DNA from: Pyxicephalus adspersus
Lineage: Eukaryota; Chordata; Amphibia; Anura; Pyxicephalidae
DNA length: 64,000 nucleotides
Direction of reading: 5' to 3'
Assembly (NCBI RefSeq): GCF_032062135.1
Contig: NC_092862.1
Span: 46,616,437-46,680,436, forward strand
Shown here in pieces: positions 46,301 to 59,726 of this stretch. Position 1 is the first letter of the stretch. Each line of letters begins with the position of its first letter. The translations under genes and the position numbers were made by a program. The notes below the pieces were generated by a model that worked only from the letters and a program-made list of their open reading frames with translations, did no database searches and was not told the origin of the DNA.

Positions 46301-47320
46301 AGGGCATAGACAAGGTGATATGACATTTTAGGTGGATGCTTAAATTTTAAGTAGGTGTTAGTGAGGGTCCTACAGTTTGGTATACCTTGTATAATCTTCA
46401 TATTGTAAATGGACAATTTTCTATGTTTTCCAGTTAAGTGCAGAATTCTACTGCATGCTCAACCACACTCCCAACAACTCGCATTCAACTAAATCACAGC
46501 GCGGTTCCTGATAGCAACAAGTCGTTTCTGGCCACCCAGTTTCTTTTCCTCCTTTGGAGGAAGAACCTCACCTCAACAACACTTAACCTAATTCAACCAC
46601 ATGGCAAAGCAGTTGACAAACAGCAGCATATTAGTTGAAGAGGGGCAGTACTGGAATGCATTGTGCTGTTCATACTCTGGTAAAAACCCGTCTACTGAAA
46701 ATAAAGGTAATAAAGAGATCAGTATAATTCAAGTAGAATGATATCTGTTGTTTTGAAAAAATAAAGTTAATACAGTATATAATTAGTTACTTATATGGGT
46801 GTAGGCACACCTGCTTAATACATATACAGCCTCTGCTTCCAAAATTTTAGTGTTCTTTCTTACTATTCATTGTAGTGCTACATCTTACGTTTTGCATGAG
46901 ATGCAATAACAAAACTAATGAAAATAAAGTTGCATAAAAAACTACTATAACAACTATAAAAAATAACTATAAATATAACTTAAAATAACTTTTTATTTAA
47001 AAAAGGACATAATGCCAACTGTTTTTTTACAACTTGTGATAGCAGTGGTCTTGGCCTCCTAAAAACATCAGATAAGACGTAGCTATAACCGCTGCAACCC
47101 GCAATCTAATTCCATGAATCCATGAGCTAGGAATAGTGTTGGTTAACATCAGTCATTCAACCTAGAATGACTAAGTCTGAACATCTCTGATGTTCTGTGG
47201 TCAGACTTTTCACAGAGCCATATTCTGTAACTGTAGCACAGCTGCTATAGTCTAAAGGCCAGTCTTACAATTTTAATGTATTAAACACACACACAATAAT
47301 AAAACCAGATCTTTCAATAG
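43335..47320. other. Intronic stretch with weak repeat fragments only
   Basis: Segments near 44400-44600 and 46400-46640 look like degenerate interspersed repeats; the latter shares a TCCT(C/T)TTTGGAGGAA block with 60105-60125. No gene supported. Confidence 0.35.
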
Positions 47321-47322
47321 GC

Positions 47323-47990
47323 TTGGGACATTACTGTATGGGAAATGGAGCAGCGAGCATGTGTGCCCCCATTCCTATTCATAAAGGTCTTCTGAAATCT
47401 GTTTTTTCCTCCAAACCCCTGCCTGCTTCCAACCATGGCAGGAGCCATCACTGTGAGAAAGGATCTCTTCCCCACAACCTGACCCCTATGTTGTGGGGTC
47501 TGCAGATGGGGGGCTTATTTGCAACTTTAAAGCCCTCTTTAATAATGGGGCCCCAGATACCAGCCCCCACACCTTGGGGGGGGGACAAGTACAAGGGTAC
47601 ATGGTACCCCTACCTAACCCATTCCCTTAATGGATTAAAAAAAACTGCCACCACTGGGGGCAGATGGAGGTCTTTTCTGAAAGGTAAGGGGATTGATTAC
47701 ATGCATTCTGCACCCTTCCTTTTCGGTAAAAAATTCCATCGGATCTTTTTAAATAGGAAAAGTGGCACATACATTTGTGGCCCCATCTCTTTATCCAGGA
47801 AGGTCCCAAGCCTATTAAAGGGTCTGTGTTTTTTTGTTGTGGGGGGGAAGGACCAAAATAAAGCTTTAAGGTTTAGCGAATCAGGAAGGCAAATTTTAAC
47901 AGCTGTCACAGCCTGCCTGTTGAATTAGTTGAGTGCGTAATGTTGGCCGAATTTCGATACAAATCAACCCAAACACTGGGGCAATTCAAC
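47323..47990 (+). repeat. GC-richer repeat-like segment containing a 201-codon ORF
   Basis: The plus-strand ORF 47323-47928 (201 codons) lies in a patch rich in GGGG and CCCC runs (for example ACACCTTGGGGGGGGGACAA and CCTATGTTGTGGGGTCTGC). The conceptual protein is rich in Gly, Pro, Trp, Leu and Lys, with no domain I recognise. Parts of the DNA resemble an interspersed repeat known to me from frog and fish genomes, so I treat the ORF as incidental to a repeat. No splice signals or start context argue for a gene. Confidence 0.35.
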
Positions 47991-50248
47991 AAACTGGCAG
48001 CAAAACTAACACAATATTGGTCACCACTAGAAGACAAAATGTCTTGTTTAAATTTACATAGCTTTTTTAAACAATTACATTAAACCATCACACAATTTAC
48101 ACCTTTTCCCACTTATGTTAGGGATGTGTAATTTTCTGTGAAAACTAAATGTCTGGTCTTGCTTAATTTAAGATTAATTGTGTATTTATGTTAGTAATCT
48201 ACAATCACTTAGTCTGGAGCTGTATAAACAAGCAGACCCTAATGAAACCCTAATGTACTGTATTAATCTCAAACTGCACAACTTCCTCCAGCTCAATACA
48301 AGCACTACAGTACCAGACACAGCAATTGTTTTACAAATTGTTTTACATATAGTGCCAATACATCATAAGAACTGGCAGCTCCATCCAAGCACCAGCCTGC
48401 CAGATCTTCTAGAGGTTTGGCCAAGCAACTGTAGAATCAAAGTTAAAAAATCCTGATAGAGGCCAAAGCAAATTTTTAAGTTACCTTTGAGACAAAAGAC
48501 ATGAGACGTGATGATAAATGCAACCTTCTTAACCTTACATATTTATAAATATACACATATTGTTTTAAAATCATCACTGGTTAAAGTAGAAAAAAAGCCT
48601 AGAGAAAGCCTTGTTTGTACTGAAAAAACAAAACAATATATGTGCTACTTAGTTATCTCAGAATGAATAGGCTTAAAACTAGGATGCAAATAAGTTATTT
48701 AGTCCATGAGTGATGCCGTGATAAGTGTGCAGTGAGTGGCCCTGTGGATAACTGTCCTTGTTAGTACACCAAATGTAAACCTTTTTGATATGAACATATC
48801 ATATAACATGGTAAGCTAAATTAAATTTTTTCATTGTTTAAAATTTAGATATAAAATTTTAAATGCCAGGGCAAGCATGCGGTTTATGAAAGGCAAAGTA
48901 ATTTCAGAAGACCTTAGCTACATGCTTGTTCATGGAGTGAATCACAGTTTTGAAATAGTTGCAACCCTGATATCTAGGAAGCTAGTATTTTTTAAAAGGT
49001 AGTCGGCAGTAACAGCACAAATGTGACTGTCAAGACAAATAATAGTGACTCTCCAATTATATTCTTCAAAAATGACAGTTAATATTTATAAGTTAACTTA
49101 TATTTTAGGACTAGATTTCTATAGCTGTAGTTTCATTAAGAGAAACATGGTTATACTAATGCAAATAAAAGTGTAATGTAATATAAAGGTGTGTTCTTTG
49201 TAGAAATTTTTTCCATCTGAGTAATATGAAAAAGTAGCCCAAGAGGTTAAGAGGAGGGGATGAAATGTTAGCTATTAGAACCACCCCCTTTGTCTGACTG
49301 AATGAGGGTCATCGGTTGACAACAGTTGGATGGTTGGAATAATATGCTGGATAATCCACCCAGTTTAGATGGCCTGAAAAGAACACTTAGGTGATTTATT
49401 TATTTAGTTTATTAAAAATATTCCCAGCTATGTGTGGTAATGACTACAGGATGGAAGTTGTAGTACTACGAAAAAGCATGACTAAGTTTAACATTTAAAT
49501 GTTAAGTTTACACTTAACTCCTTTTTTATAATATACAAAAGCATATGATTTGGATTATATAGTTTATTTTCTAAAGGGTTTTACAGAGTTAAATACTTGA
49601 AGAGAAGCAGTCACAGCAATGCATATTGTAATATAATTCAGCTTTTTTTTACTTTGTCTAAGCCACATCAATTTGAGGCTCAGGGACCAAGGGTCATTAC
49701 TGACATCTGAGGTCTTGGTGACAGTCTGACCTCACAGACTATCTACCAGTTTCTGATTCAAATCACACAAATTGTTTGTAATCGTGTTAAGCAAAAAAAA
49801 GTGCTGGAAAGTGAATATTCATTTTTTTTCTATAAACCCATATGTAACTGGCTCTTTTTAAACCCCTCAAATTCAAACTTTCATAAAACATATAGCACAA
49901 AAGGAATTATTGGTTCTCTATAAATCATGCTAAACAGTTTTCTAATAAAAAAGGTTTCTTCTTTTTCCATATATTAATTTTTCTCTGTTAATGTTTAGCC
50001 TACAACAAATATAGCATTCAACTGCTTTTGGTATAATATATATTACTCAGATACCAAATCCCAGTATTATATCAGGAACTAGAAGAATTAAAGGCTAACT
50101 GAATTATGATACAATTAAATTGTAAAAATCAAACCAAATATAAATATAGTGTACAAATGAGTAATAAACTCAAAAAAATACACACTAGTACAAAATGTGT
50201 AATTCAAATATGGAGTTCCAGTATATTGATAGTATCATAAGGAGATAT

Positions 50249-50252
<4 letters not shown>
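47991..50252. other. Intronic stretch with nothing recognised
   Basis: No supported feature. Confidence 0.45.

Positions 50253-50305
<53 letters not shown>
50253..50305. repeat. (TA)n microsatellite
   Basis: About 26 TA units. ORFs reading Ile-Tyr repeats across it are artefacts. Confidence 0.95.
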
Positions 50306-50310
<5 letters not shown>

Positions 50311-53300
50311 TGTATTACCTTTTATTAACATTGCCAGAACCAAGAACACAGTCAATGCAAAATTACAACTATACATAATAATAAGGCATAATATTCAAAA
50401 CTAAATTCCAAATTTTTTTCTCCTTACTATCTAACTCGCAACCTATAGTACACACCAAAGACACAGACTATTGAACATGCAGGCTATTATTACAATGCAT
50501 GCCTATTAACATCAATTACTTACCTCTCTTGTTGAAAATGCATATAAACATTGTTTGTGATAAATGATGTTCATCATCTGATCGACTTAAGCCAGTGAAG
50601 AATATCTAGGTTTTTCTCATCGTTCTGCCATTTCAATGTGGGTGACTATGGCAGTAAACAGAAGGACTGGAGGGGAGTGTTTAACAATCACTCACCAAAC
50701 ACTATATTTGTAACTTAAGCATTCTTTAAGCACGCAAATAATTAATGAAATGAGATCACAGAACGAGAGAACAATGCTTAATGACTGCTCAGTACTGAAT
50801 GTCTAACACATGTAATTTAGTGTCCTTGCCAGTTATTACTCAACCTTAACTTGTTAGATGTTACAGCCAAAAAAATAAAAAAATTGAGAACTGTATCATT
50901 CCCTTGCTTCCTCGGCTTCCCTTATATATCAAGACTGCTGTTTTCCCCCAGAATAAAAAGCTTATTGGATGCCAGCCTTCAGGAGCAATGTCAATAATCA
51001 TTCATTGGCATGGGGAGCAAGCTGAATATTGTTCAGTCTTAAGAGAGTAGAAGGCTCAGCATGTGATTCTGCTCTATTGCCACAGAAACTGGTTTGTGAT
51101 AAATAGAGCAGCTTCACACAAAGAAGAGAAAAACAAATAACTAAATCTAACAAAATTCAGTGAACACCACATAAAAGAAAATGATTGTTGATTTACAAAA
51201 GTATCTCAGTGAGAAGCAACAAAAGTTCAGATGTTGTAAACATCTAGAAAAGCTGCAAGCCAAGTGGAGAGAGTGGTACATTTCATCGATGACTAAACAC
51301 GAGGGCCAACTTGTCAAACAGCCAAAAAATTCTTCAATAAAATTTAGCATTATCACAAATTTCCATGTGGCGAACACCCAATAAAATCTCTTATAAGCTA
51401 TTATTTGGTAATTATTAGTAAAGTTAGAGAACGCTGGGGTTTACATATCAAACAAACCCATCCAACCAATCTAAATTCTGAACTCTGCGGTTTATTATCT
51501 GATGATAAATTACACTTGGGGTTCTACTTACATACCGCTGTAGGACTCAAGCTTCTTTCAAGCTAAATGTGGGTGTATGTAATTAACTCTCTAAATACTA
51601 TAAAACCTCTTGACAGCAAACAAACCAAAAGTGTGGTAATAACTTAAGGACAAAAGACTGAACAGTTATTTTTATCACAATCTTGTATTTATATAGAACT
51701 GAGATATTATACAGCACTGTACAAAGTCCTTCATTATGTCTCCACTTAGAAGCTATTTCCCTTTCTGTATCATTTCCTCTTTTTGAGATACGTCAAAAAC
51801 TTCAGTAATTGTTTGGTGAAAATGCCTAAAGATGGTCTCCAGTTTTGAAATAAATCCCAGATATTCCTGCTATCATCTTCTAGTAGCAGAAAAAGCCCTT
51901 GTTAGATATTAGTACTACAGGCCTACAAGTAAACCCTGCAGACTCAGCCCGGAGAAGGGATCTCCAGGGCTTCCAAAATCACTTTCTGTTGACAAAGGTG
52001 CACCCAAGAAACAACATTTCCTAAGAGCTCTTACAAAGACAGAGAGGAGAGGGTGAAGCTGTTAATAAACCTCTTGCATAAAGGGCTCCCCTATCTTCAG
52101 ATAGTGCTACAAGAAGATGTTGAGGTGAATGGATAGAGAGACACCTGGAAAGACTAAGATCCTCAACAGGAAATTTAAGCTCAATAGACTCATAAAGCTA
52201 ACACATCAAGACAATTCTTTTTTTTTTTTTTAGTCCAGTTAGAAAAAAATATTACCATATGGATGAAATTAAATATATATTTGTGTTTAGGCTTTGTGCG
52301 TGGATCCTGATCCACTATGCAAACTGCATTTCATAAAAGGTTTTTGGGAGTATGAACAAAATTATAGAAATAAATAAGGATTTCTTTACAACCCTATTGG
52401 TCCTTCAGCATATCTTGCTGGGGTGATGCCTAAGAAACAATTTGTATTCTACTTTTTCACTAAGGTTTCATAATATTGAATTGAAAGATTGCTCTGTATC
52501 TGAAGATCAGCCTTGGGGTAGAGTGAGCACATGTGCTTGAAGACTGCATTGCAGAGGTCAGTGCTCCTCTTCCAAATGCCCATCCTCTTAAAATCAACAC
52601 ACTTATATGACATCATTGAGACTGGGCTAATTAACGAAGCAGAACAAAATGATTAAAGAATCAGAAGGATTACTATCCTGTCCTGACATGCAGACAAAAA
52701 AACATACAGGAACAGGAAAGGATAAAATACTTGCAAGGCCAAGCACTATGTTGTCTAGAAAAAAGCAGTTTCCTAAAGAGACTCTGCCACCTATTTTATT
52801 TTTTTTATATGTGAATGTGCTCTGATTGTAATTATGATTGCCCTCATTAAGAAATGATTATAATTACAAATCACAGAGCAAAATGAGGACAAACACAGGG
52901 CAAAGCCACAACTTCACATATTCAAAACTTGCTTTTGCTTTCCTGTCACTCTGATTGGCTATCAGAAGCAAAACCCTTGGTAAGCCGCAAGTCACTAAGT
53001 AAAGCGTACACAGGACCAAGGGTTCTCCTTCCAACAATATGTTAAAGCACAGCTTTTTGAGTCACCAAGCACTTTGTCCATCATGTAGGAGAAAGAGGAA
53101 TGAGTGTCCACGTTTCCCCATATTTTGCAACACTCAGCTGTGCTTGCTCACAGTAGCCAAAAAAAACGGACTACACATTTAAGTAAAATAAAACGGCTGG
53201 GAACCATTTTTTTGCATGCAGGTTCATTGGACTGTGGCAGATCACTATTGGCTGTGTTAAATAGCTGTTGTAAGAGTTGCAGAGCAGCCACAGCCTTGTA

Positions 53301-54255
53301 GAAATGTGGTTACTTGCAGCGCTGTTCACTGCTTCTAATTGTACAGCACCTGTTTGCTGTGTGCCTGGGAGTAGTCAACTGCAAAGTTTTACACCGTGGA
53401 TGTGAAAGAGGCCTTAAAGTCATATTTGTGTTGCATGTATATCTAATTTACCAGTAAACAGTTTACTTTAGTTTGCCTTGGCATAGTAAATTTGATTTTA
53501 AAATACAGGTTGTCACCAATTCCTGGCTTCAATACAGATTACATACATGCAGCTTTTACGTCTGAATAGCATGATCTCCCATCTGCATTTTAAAAACAAG
53601 AAAGAAAAGCAACTCTCATTTTTCTAGCTTCTTGTGTATACTTTAAACAGATCAGCATTTTTTGAAAAAAGGAGTCTGAGAAATAATGCAGTTAGGCAGC
53701 AGTACCACAAAGGGCAGTACCTGAATATCTGATCACTTACTTGTCTGCTTACGTATTCCAAAATCATAAGTTATAGCAAATATTTACTTAAAATTGAAAG
53801 GAATCTAAATAGTGTTATCTATGAATGATGCGTTGCTATGCCACTAACTAAGAAGCACAGTTCTCCCTATAGAGTATTTAGAGCTTGGAGGAACCATTTT
53901 GTCTGAGATCAATATCTGAAACATCTGTTGATTTACATATAAATAATTTATACCAGAAGGTCCCAAAAGCATTTTACTCAGTCTAGTAAGGTAATTTGAT
54001 ATTTTTTATTTCATTCAATATCCTAGAGCTGAGCTCAGTTAAACAGTCACTTGGTCGTAGACAGACCAACTAATGTATTTTTGCCTGCAATAAACAATGT
54101 CCTAAATGTAATCACATATGGAACTCTCAAATACTGCAAAGTATCAAAACATATAAACGACATTAGCATTTCAATAGACATACTAGGTACGCAAGTTACA
54201 AAAAAGGAATAGTCACATATCACATAGAATGAGGAAAATAATATTTATAACATAC
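50306..54255. other. Intronic stretch with nothing firmly recognised
   Basis: A short SINE-tail-like fragment lies at 51688-51730 (TATTTATATAG then CAGCACTGTAC). A 13-nt T run is at about 52218. No gene supported. Confidence 0.4.
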
Positions 54256-55224
54256 CTGTAGATACTGACATGCCCGCTCTGGTTGACATAACTCAGATTT
54301 CACCATTGCCTGCTCCATGTTTATAGCAGGTTTCTGATATACCTCCCGTGCCCTGCTTACTGTGAGTGTAGATGCCCAGGAGCTTTTCTTCAACATCTGG
54401 CTGTCCAAACTTACAGGTAAACTCACAGGTAAATTTGTTGTACATGTGTTGCATTTCACATCATTATTGCTTCTTGATGACTTTAATGCATGTTCACTAA
54501 TTGTATTGTAAGCCTCCATAAAATACTGAGATGTAGATCGGTCAGGGCATCTACCCATTGTCATGACTGTAGAGGGCCCATGGTACATGCAGACATCGTT
54601 GTCTAGATTATCCTGTGATCCCCACCACCCTGAAATATTTGTTCTTGGTTTCATCTCAGCTCTTCTTTCTTTGCTTTTACTACGCTTGCCATATCTCACA
54701 GTTTGCATTTCATCTGGACTGGCTTTGTTTCCATTACTATTTCCCTTCATTGGTCCTTCAAGGGAATGGGATTTTGTGAAGAGTTTCTGAACTGAATGAA
54801 CTAAGTGACGTATCCTACCAGGACTGTCACCACGATGCTCCACAGCACTCCTTTTGTATTGCAAAGTGTGATAGCCATCTCGATTGATTGGTATCTGTCT
54901 TTCAAACTGGTCCAAGAGATTGGTAGGAAGTCGATTACCCTTTCCTACTGTTCCATGGGGGACTAGTGCACACTCATCCTTAAGCTCATGGTGAGAACTG
55001 TAATGTCTCCTTGGAAAAGTACTACTAGCAATTTGATCCCCATAGGGCATCATGCATTCTACTGGATATGAGTTCCTTTGAGCATAGTAGGGATGATCCG
55101 CAGGATGAGGATCCACTGGATTCAGCAAATATGGCTTTCTGTCTGTGTGATGAGGCAAAGTTTCACATACTGAATCACAAACAACCCCATGATGATGGCT
55201 ACGGCTGCTTGATATGCCTTTCAT
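54256..55224 (-). CDS. dlgap1: dlgap1 first coding exon (disks large-associated protein 1, SAPAP1/GKAP), residues 1-323
   Basis: This exon encodes the N-terminal part of the postsynaptic scaffold that links PSD-95 to Shank at excitatory synapses. The 323 codons match vertebrate DLGAP1 from the start (MKGISSSRSHHHG) through a SPGRIRHLVHSVQKLFTKSH block, a basic RYGKRSKSKERR stretch and RCPDRSTSQYF, ending at CQYLQ. The ATG at 55224 is chosen because homology begins there and an in-frame TGA lies upstream at 55270-55272. The donor follows directly (CAG then GTATG at 54255), phase 0; reading past it gives only a short intronic tail. The matching acceptor is at 43335. A tandem PVSLPVSL is encoded around 54405-54430, where mammalian DLGAP1, from memory, has one copy. 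Homology identification is from recognition, not a search, but similarity is extensive. Confidence 0.97.
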
Positions 55225-55295
55225 AATTGAGATGAAGGATATTTCAAAGTCATTGACTATTTGATGTGGTCAGTATGGAGGTCTTAAGCAAAGGC
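55225..55295 (-). other. dlgap1: 5' UTR part of the first dlgap1 coding exon
   Basis: Between the ATG at 55224 and a good splice acceptor (pyrimidine-rich tract ending in TTTTTTAG, AG at 55296-55297) there are 71 noncoding nucleotides, with an in-frame TGA at 55270-55272. The gene therefore has at least one upstream noncoding or alternative first exon, which I could not locate between here and 64000. The acceptor is inferred from consensus only. Confidence 0.75.
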
Positions 55296-57169
55296 CTAAA
55301 AAACAAAAGAGAGACATTCAATATTCTAAATTCAGTAATTTTTCAGAAAATTTTTAGAAACAGGCTCTAATTAAAACTTTGCTAATAACTAAAAGTACTT
55401 ATAATAAGAAGAAAAGGTTCAGTTATTGTTGATACCTGTATTCATTGTTGTAATAATTCTATGCATTCTGTTTTAAAAGCCCAGGTTGTGCAAGTAGAAA
55501 TAGTGTTTTTTTTAATAAAAATGCAATAGGCTCATACAATTGTAAAATTTGTATAAAAGGTTTCCAAGTGTCTCATGTGCTATGCCTTTTTAGCTTTAAT
55601 ATATGGATTTTCAGTAAACGGATATTTGGGTTAACAATAGAAGTAATAAAGTTCAAATACTGCATACTGTAATATAATAAAGAAGAGGGTCTGGCCCAAG
55701 TATCTACAATGTAACTGCGTTGCCCTGTTATGGGCAAGGGTATTGCATTAGTGATATTCATGTATCCCTAATCACTAAAATCAGAAAGCCCCTGAACATT
55801 TTTTTCAATACTGTTGTGGGGTCAGGGGGACCTGACCAAAAGGGAAAAATAGGCATGTAGTTATTCCTTAAATCAAAGCTAGAGTATAGTCAGGAAAATG
55901 CTGCTCACCATAAAACATACTATTGTCACAAAAATTGCTGGAGTGATAGGACATGTGGCAACAACCCAAGTAACACAAATGTAAAAAAAACATATTAGAT
56001 GCACCGTCTTTAAAAATTCTTGGACAATTTTAAGGGAAAAGACCTTCAATTTTAATGACACTATAAAACACTTTTTATTTTTATTTACAAATGCACTACA
56101 TGGATATACTGATCAATAAAACAAAAGCTAGTCCTATACCACATTTTAATACTCAGATGTTTTGTTCAATTAAATTACAATGTATTATATATTTGCACAG
56201 AAGGAAGCTTTGCAAGATAAAGTTCAACCTCACTCTGCAGGAATGACCTAGTTCCAAGACATTGTTTAACATATCCCAACATGTTACATAAAAGGTGTTA
56301 GAACTTTTAATAAGCAAATGTTTATATCACAAGACATCAGCTTCTGAAAATTTGCCATCCAACATAAAAGAAGTGAACACCTTGAAGCAGCCAAGGCAGA
56401 TGGAGCAAGCATTTTCTGAAGATCTCTTTCTCAGCACAGCATGAATAAAACAGACTGGAAAATGACATGCTTACATGGCTTTGATCAGAACTATTTTCAG
56501 TGGAGCATTCTAGCTTCAAGGGATGTTAAGCAGAAGTATTTATAAGCATCCAAATCTCAAGCATAGTACACTAAGTGATGATCACCGATTCCCTGCAGTC
56601 AAGGTAATCTTAGTGTAACTCTTTTTAAAGGGACTATGGTGCCATTGCCGATATGATTACTGCTCTTAAGAGGCAATTGCCAGGTTTAAAGAAATGCTCA
56701 CTTGATCTCACTACGGAATCATATAGTTACAAGTTGTCTTCTTATCACAATGACATACTAAAAAAATGTAATGATAAGTTTGAGATAGTAGGACATCCAG
56801 AATATCGGTAGCATTTAGTTGACCTATGGATCGTTTTCCTAGACAGAAATGGTAAAATATGGCACTTTTTAAATCTGAAAAATAATTTTTTTTTTAACTA
56901 TTTTGACATTGGTGTTGGGTGGATATTAATGAACTGGATTATTGTATCTTCCAGGGACTCCATTTAAAGTCACTGCGTCCTTACCCTTACCATAAAGTTC
57001 ATAAGTTTTTTCTCTTCCTGCTGCATTCTCTACAATATAAAATAGATTAAAACCTGAGCAGTGACAGAACTAAAGTTGTTTTTAGTATTAGGTACAAAAG
57101 TTCTGTGCCTATAGACAGCCAAGACAAAAAGGCAGCCTTCACCAGTACAAATATCAACCACCAATTATT

Positions 57170-57300
57170 AATAATATTAATGTTATTAGTAATAATAATA
57201 TTAATAATAAAAACAGTATTTATATAGTGCAAACATAATATGCAACGCTGTACATTAAATAGGGGTTGCACATGACAGACAGATACAGACAGTGAGATGA
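57170..57300 (-). repeat. SINE-tail-like repeat fragment
   Basis: AATAATAA repeats, CAGTATTTATATAGTGC and CAACGCTGTACATTAAATAG are followed by GGGGTTGCACATGACAGACA. This matches the fragment at 1832-1995 and, in reverse, the tail of the SINE at 29448-29785. Confidence 0.6.
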
Positions 57301-58197
57301 TGTTTTAAGTTTTATGATCATCCACAGTAACCATTATTACATAAGCACAATTATACCATCAAATATTCTACTCAGTGTTTAGACCATAAATCAAAACAAC
57401 CCCCCCCCCCACCTAAAAACATTAGGTATCACAGAGGTGATTATAACAAAGGAGTGGTTTTTGTGTGCCAAAGGTTGTGTGCCCACTGGCTCCAGTGATA
57501 GGGATTTTCACCAGGGCTGGATTTCTAACACCAACCCTGAAAAGTATTAAATAATCTGGTAAATATCTGGAAGATGTTGTTGAAGAATACCAAATGCTAG
57601 CCATGCACTATAAAATAGTTTCCAACAATTTGATGATTGTATAGACCAAAGTTTCTGTCTAAAAGTTGACGAAAAATGTCTTTTCAATCAATATTTGGAT
57701 AGAGCATCCATCAGAAATTGATAGGGTAAGGCAGTTCTTTTTAGATCAATTTTATTTTACGACATGAAGGACGAATATGTGTGAGACGTATGTATGATTG
57801 CATATGCTTTACCTAAATCTCTCTCCCATATTCTTTGGGTAGATTGATCTTCTTGTTAAATAGGGCTTGATGGACATAGAGTTGTCTCATAGACTAGAGA
57901 TGAACACCTAACTCAAATTGTCTCAGAATGCTTACATACTAAATAACTTCTGCATTCTCAGAACTCCTGTTTATCCTTCAGCAAGTACCTCCCATACAAC
58001 ACCTAATGACAGTATTATGACCAACAAAGGTTGCCTATCTACTTGCATACCACATTGCATGGCATTATAGGAAAGCAGTATCATCTTTATTAGCATGGTA
58101 CCCTAAATAATAGTAGAAAATGTTATGCTTACTAGTTATAGGAATGGTGTATCTGAAAGTCCACAGTTTTAAAGAATTTATGTGCCCATATGCAGGA

Positions 58198-58201
<4 letters not shown>

Positions 58202-58245
<44 letters not shown>

Positions 58246-58250
58246 TATAT
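58202..58250. repeat. (TA)n microsatellite
   Basis: About 20 TA units followed by an imperfect AAATATATA extension. Confidence 0.95.
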
Positions 58251-59726
58251 ACCATTCTTTTCTTATGAACTGTGAATATATTGATCTCTAGATAATATCA
58301 TGTCATACTCATATACAATAATTATAGAAAACATCTTCTGTTAATCTTGCAGTTTATTTTACAGTCAAATCTACATGAGATTTAGCTTCTGATGTTAATT
58401 TTACTACTTTACCTGAGATGTCGTCTTCACAAAAGTCAATTTTAGTATCTCATCATAATTAAATGCCTAGCTAGAGGTTATTCATTTTCAAACGCAAATT
58501 AGCATATTTGCGTAATTTGCACTGTTAGATTGTTGAAATTTTTTTTCACAAAAATCTGCACAGAAATGGAGAGAATTTAAATTGACATAGCAGTTGTATT
58601 ACTTTACATGGTTTCAATCATACCTCAAAATGACAAATACAAAATGGGAAGGAACATTTCAACATTACGTTTTAAATACAGCCTTTCTTTTACAAAACAA
58701 AGAACATTTCCACCTATACATATGTTATATATCTAAATATTTTAAGCGAGAAAGCATATCAGTAATTAGACAGACCCATTAAAAGCCTTTTACTAACAAT
58801 TTATAGGGTGAAACTGTATAATCATTTGTACCAACAAAATATATTCAGCAACAAATATAAAAGGAATGACACCTGAAGTCATATATAGGTGTGTTTCTTT
58901 TTATAATGTGCAGCATATTCTTTAGTTTAAGGTAATATTTTATGATCAAACTCTTGATTTATACATGAAACAATATGTGATTTTTTTTGGATAGCACTAA
59001 AGTATTGCTCTGGAACTGAATACTTCTGACTATGAATAATTTATAACTCTGCATACCTTCTTTTCTATGCTGATAATATACACTGTATGGTGGAAGATAC
59101 TTAGTATCTTGCTAATCCAGTACCATTTCCAATTATGTGCTTATTCATTAATATCTGTAGGTACTTGTCACAGAGTTCTACTTTTGTGATTTTTTTCCTT
59201 AATACAAATGTTTCATTATTACAAATAAAAAATATTTTAGGATTTTGCTGGATAGAACAAAAACTGGTACCCAGATGTCCTTATTTACCCAGACATGGCA
59301 GATAAAGTCTGATTGGCTACTAGGGGCAACAGTTTTATTTTACACTTTTGATGATCTTTTTCTGCTTTTGTGAAATCAAAATGATGTTCTTTTTTAAGAA
59401 CTTCTACCTGTGCAACATTGCACAATCTTTTCATGCAATAAATTTTATTGAACTTGAAAATGTGAAATGCACAATTCTTTGCTTCAGATTTGCGAGTTAT
59501 CATGAAATGCACATAGTACATTCAGAACACAGCTGACTTACTAGCTTGTCAGTCACACATAAATCTGCTCTAAATATTCATTGTAGCTTGATTAAGTTTA
59601 TCTGGCAGCTGTTGCCAGAAAATTAAAGGTGCACTTCCTAAAAATACCAGAGATGAGCTCTGAGTGACTTTCACACAACAATCATTAGAGCCTGCAGCAG
59701 AGCCTTCCTTATTTCCTGTCTGAATC

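Larger units (their letters stand above)
43335..54255 (-). other. dlgap1: 10,921-nt intron between dlgap1 first and second coding exons (phase 0)
   Basis: The donor GTATG starts at 54255 and the acceptor CTTTAG ends at 43335. Apart from a repeat-like patch at 47320-47990, a TA microsatellite at 50253-50305 and a few degenerate repeat fragments, the sequence is AT-rich and unremarkable. Confidence 0.9.

Noticed and set aside
54220..54255. C-terminal extension of the first coding exon into the intron
   Set aside because: Twelve codons after a consensus donor (CAG|GTATG); DLGAP1 homology stops exactly at the donor.
54563..54790. Plus-strand ORF antisense to the first dlgap1 coding exon
   Set aside because: Shadow of strongly conserved coding sequence on the other strand.
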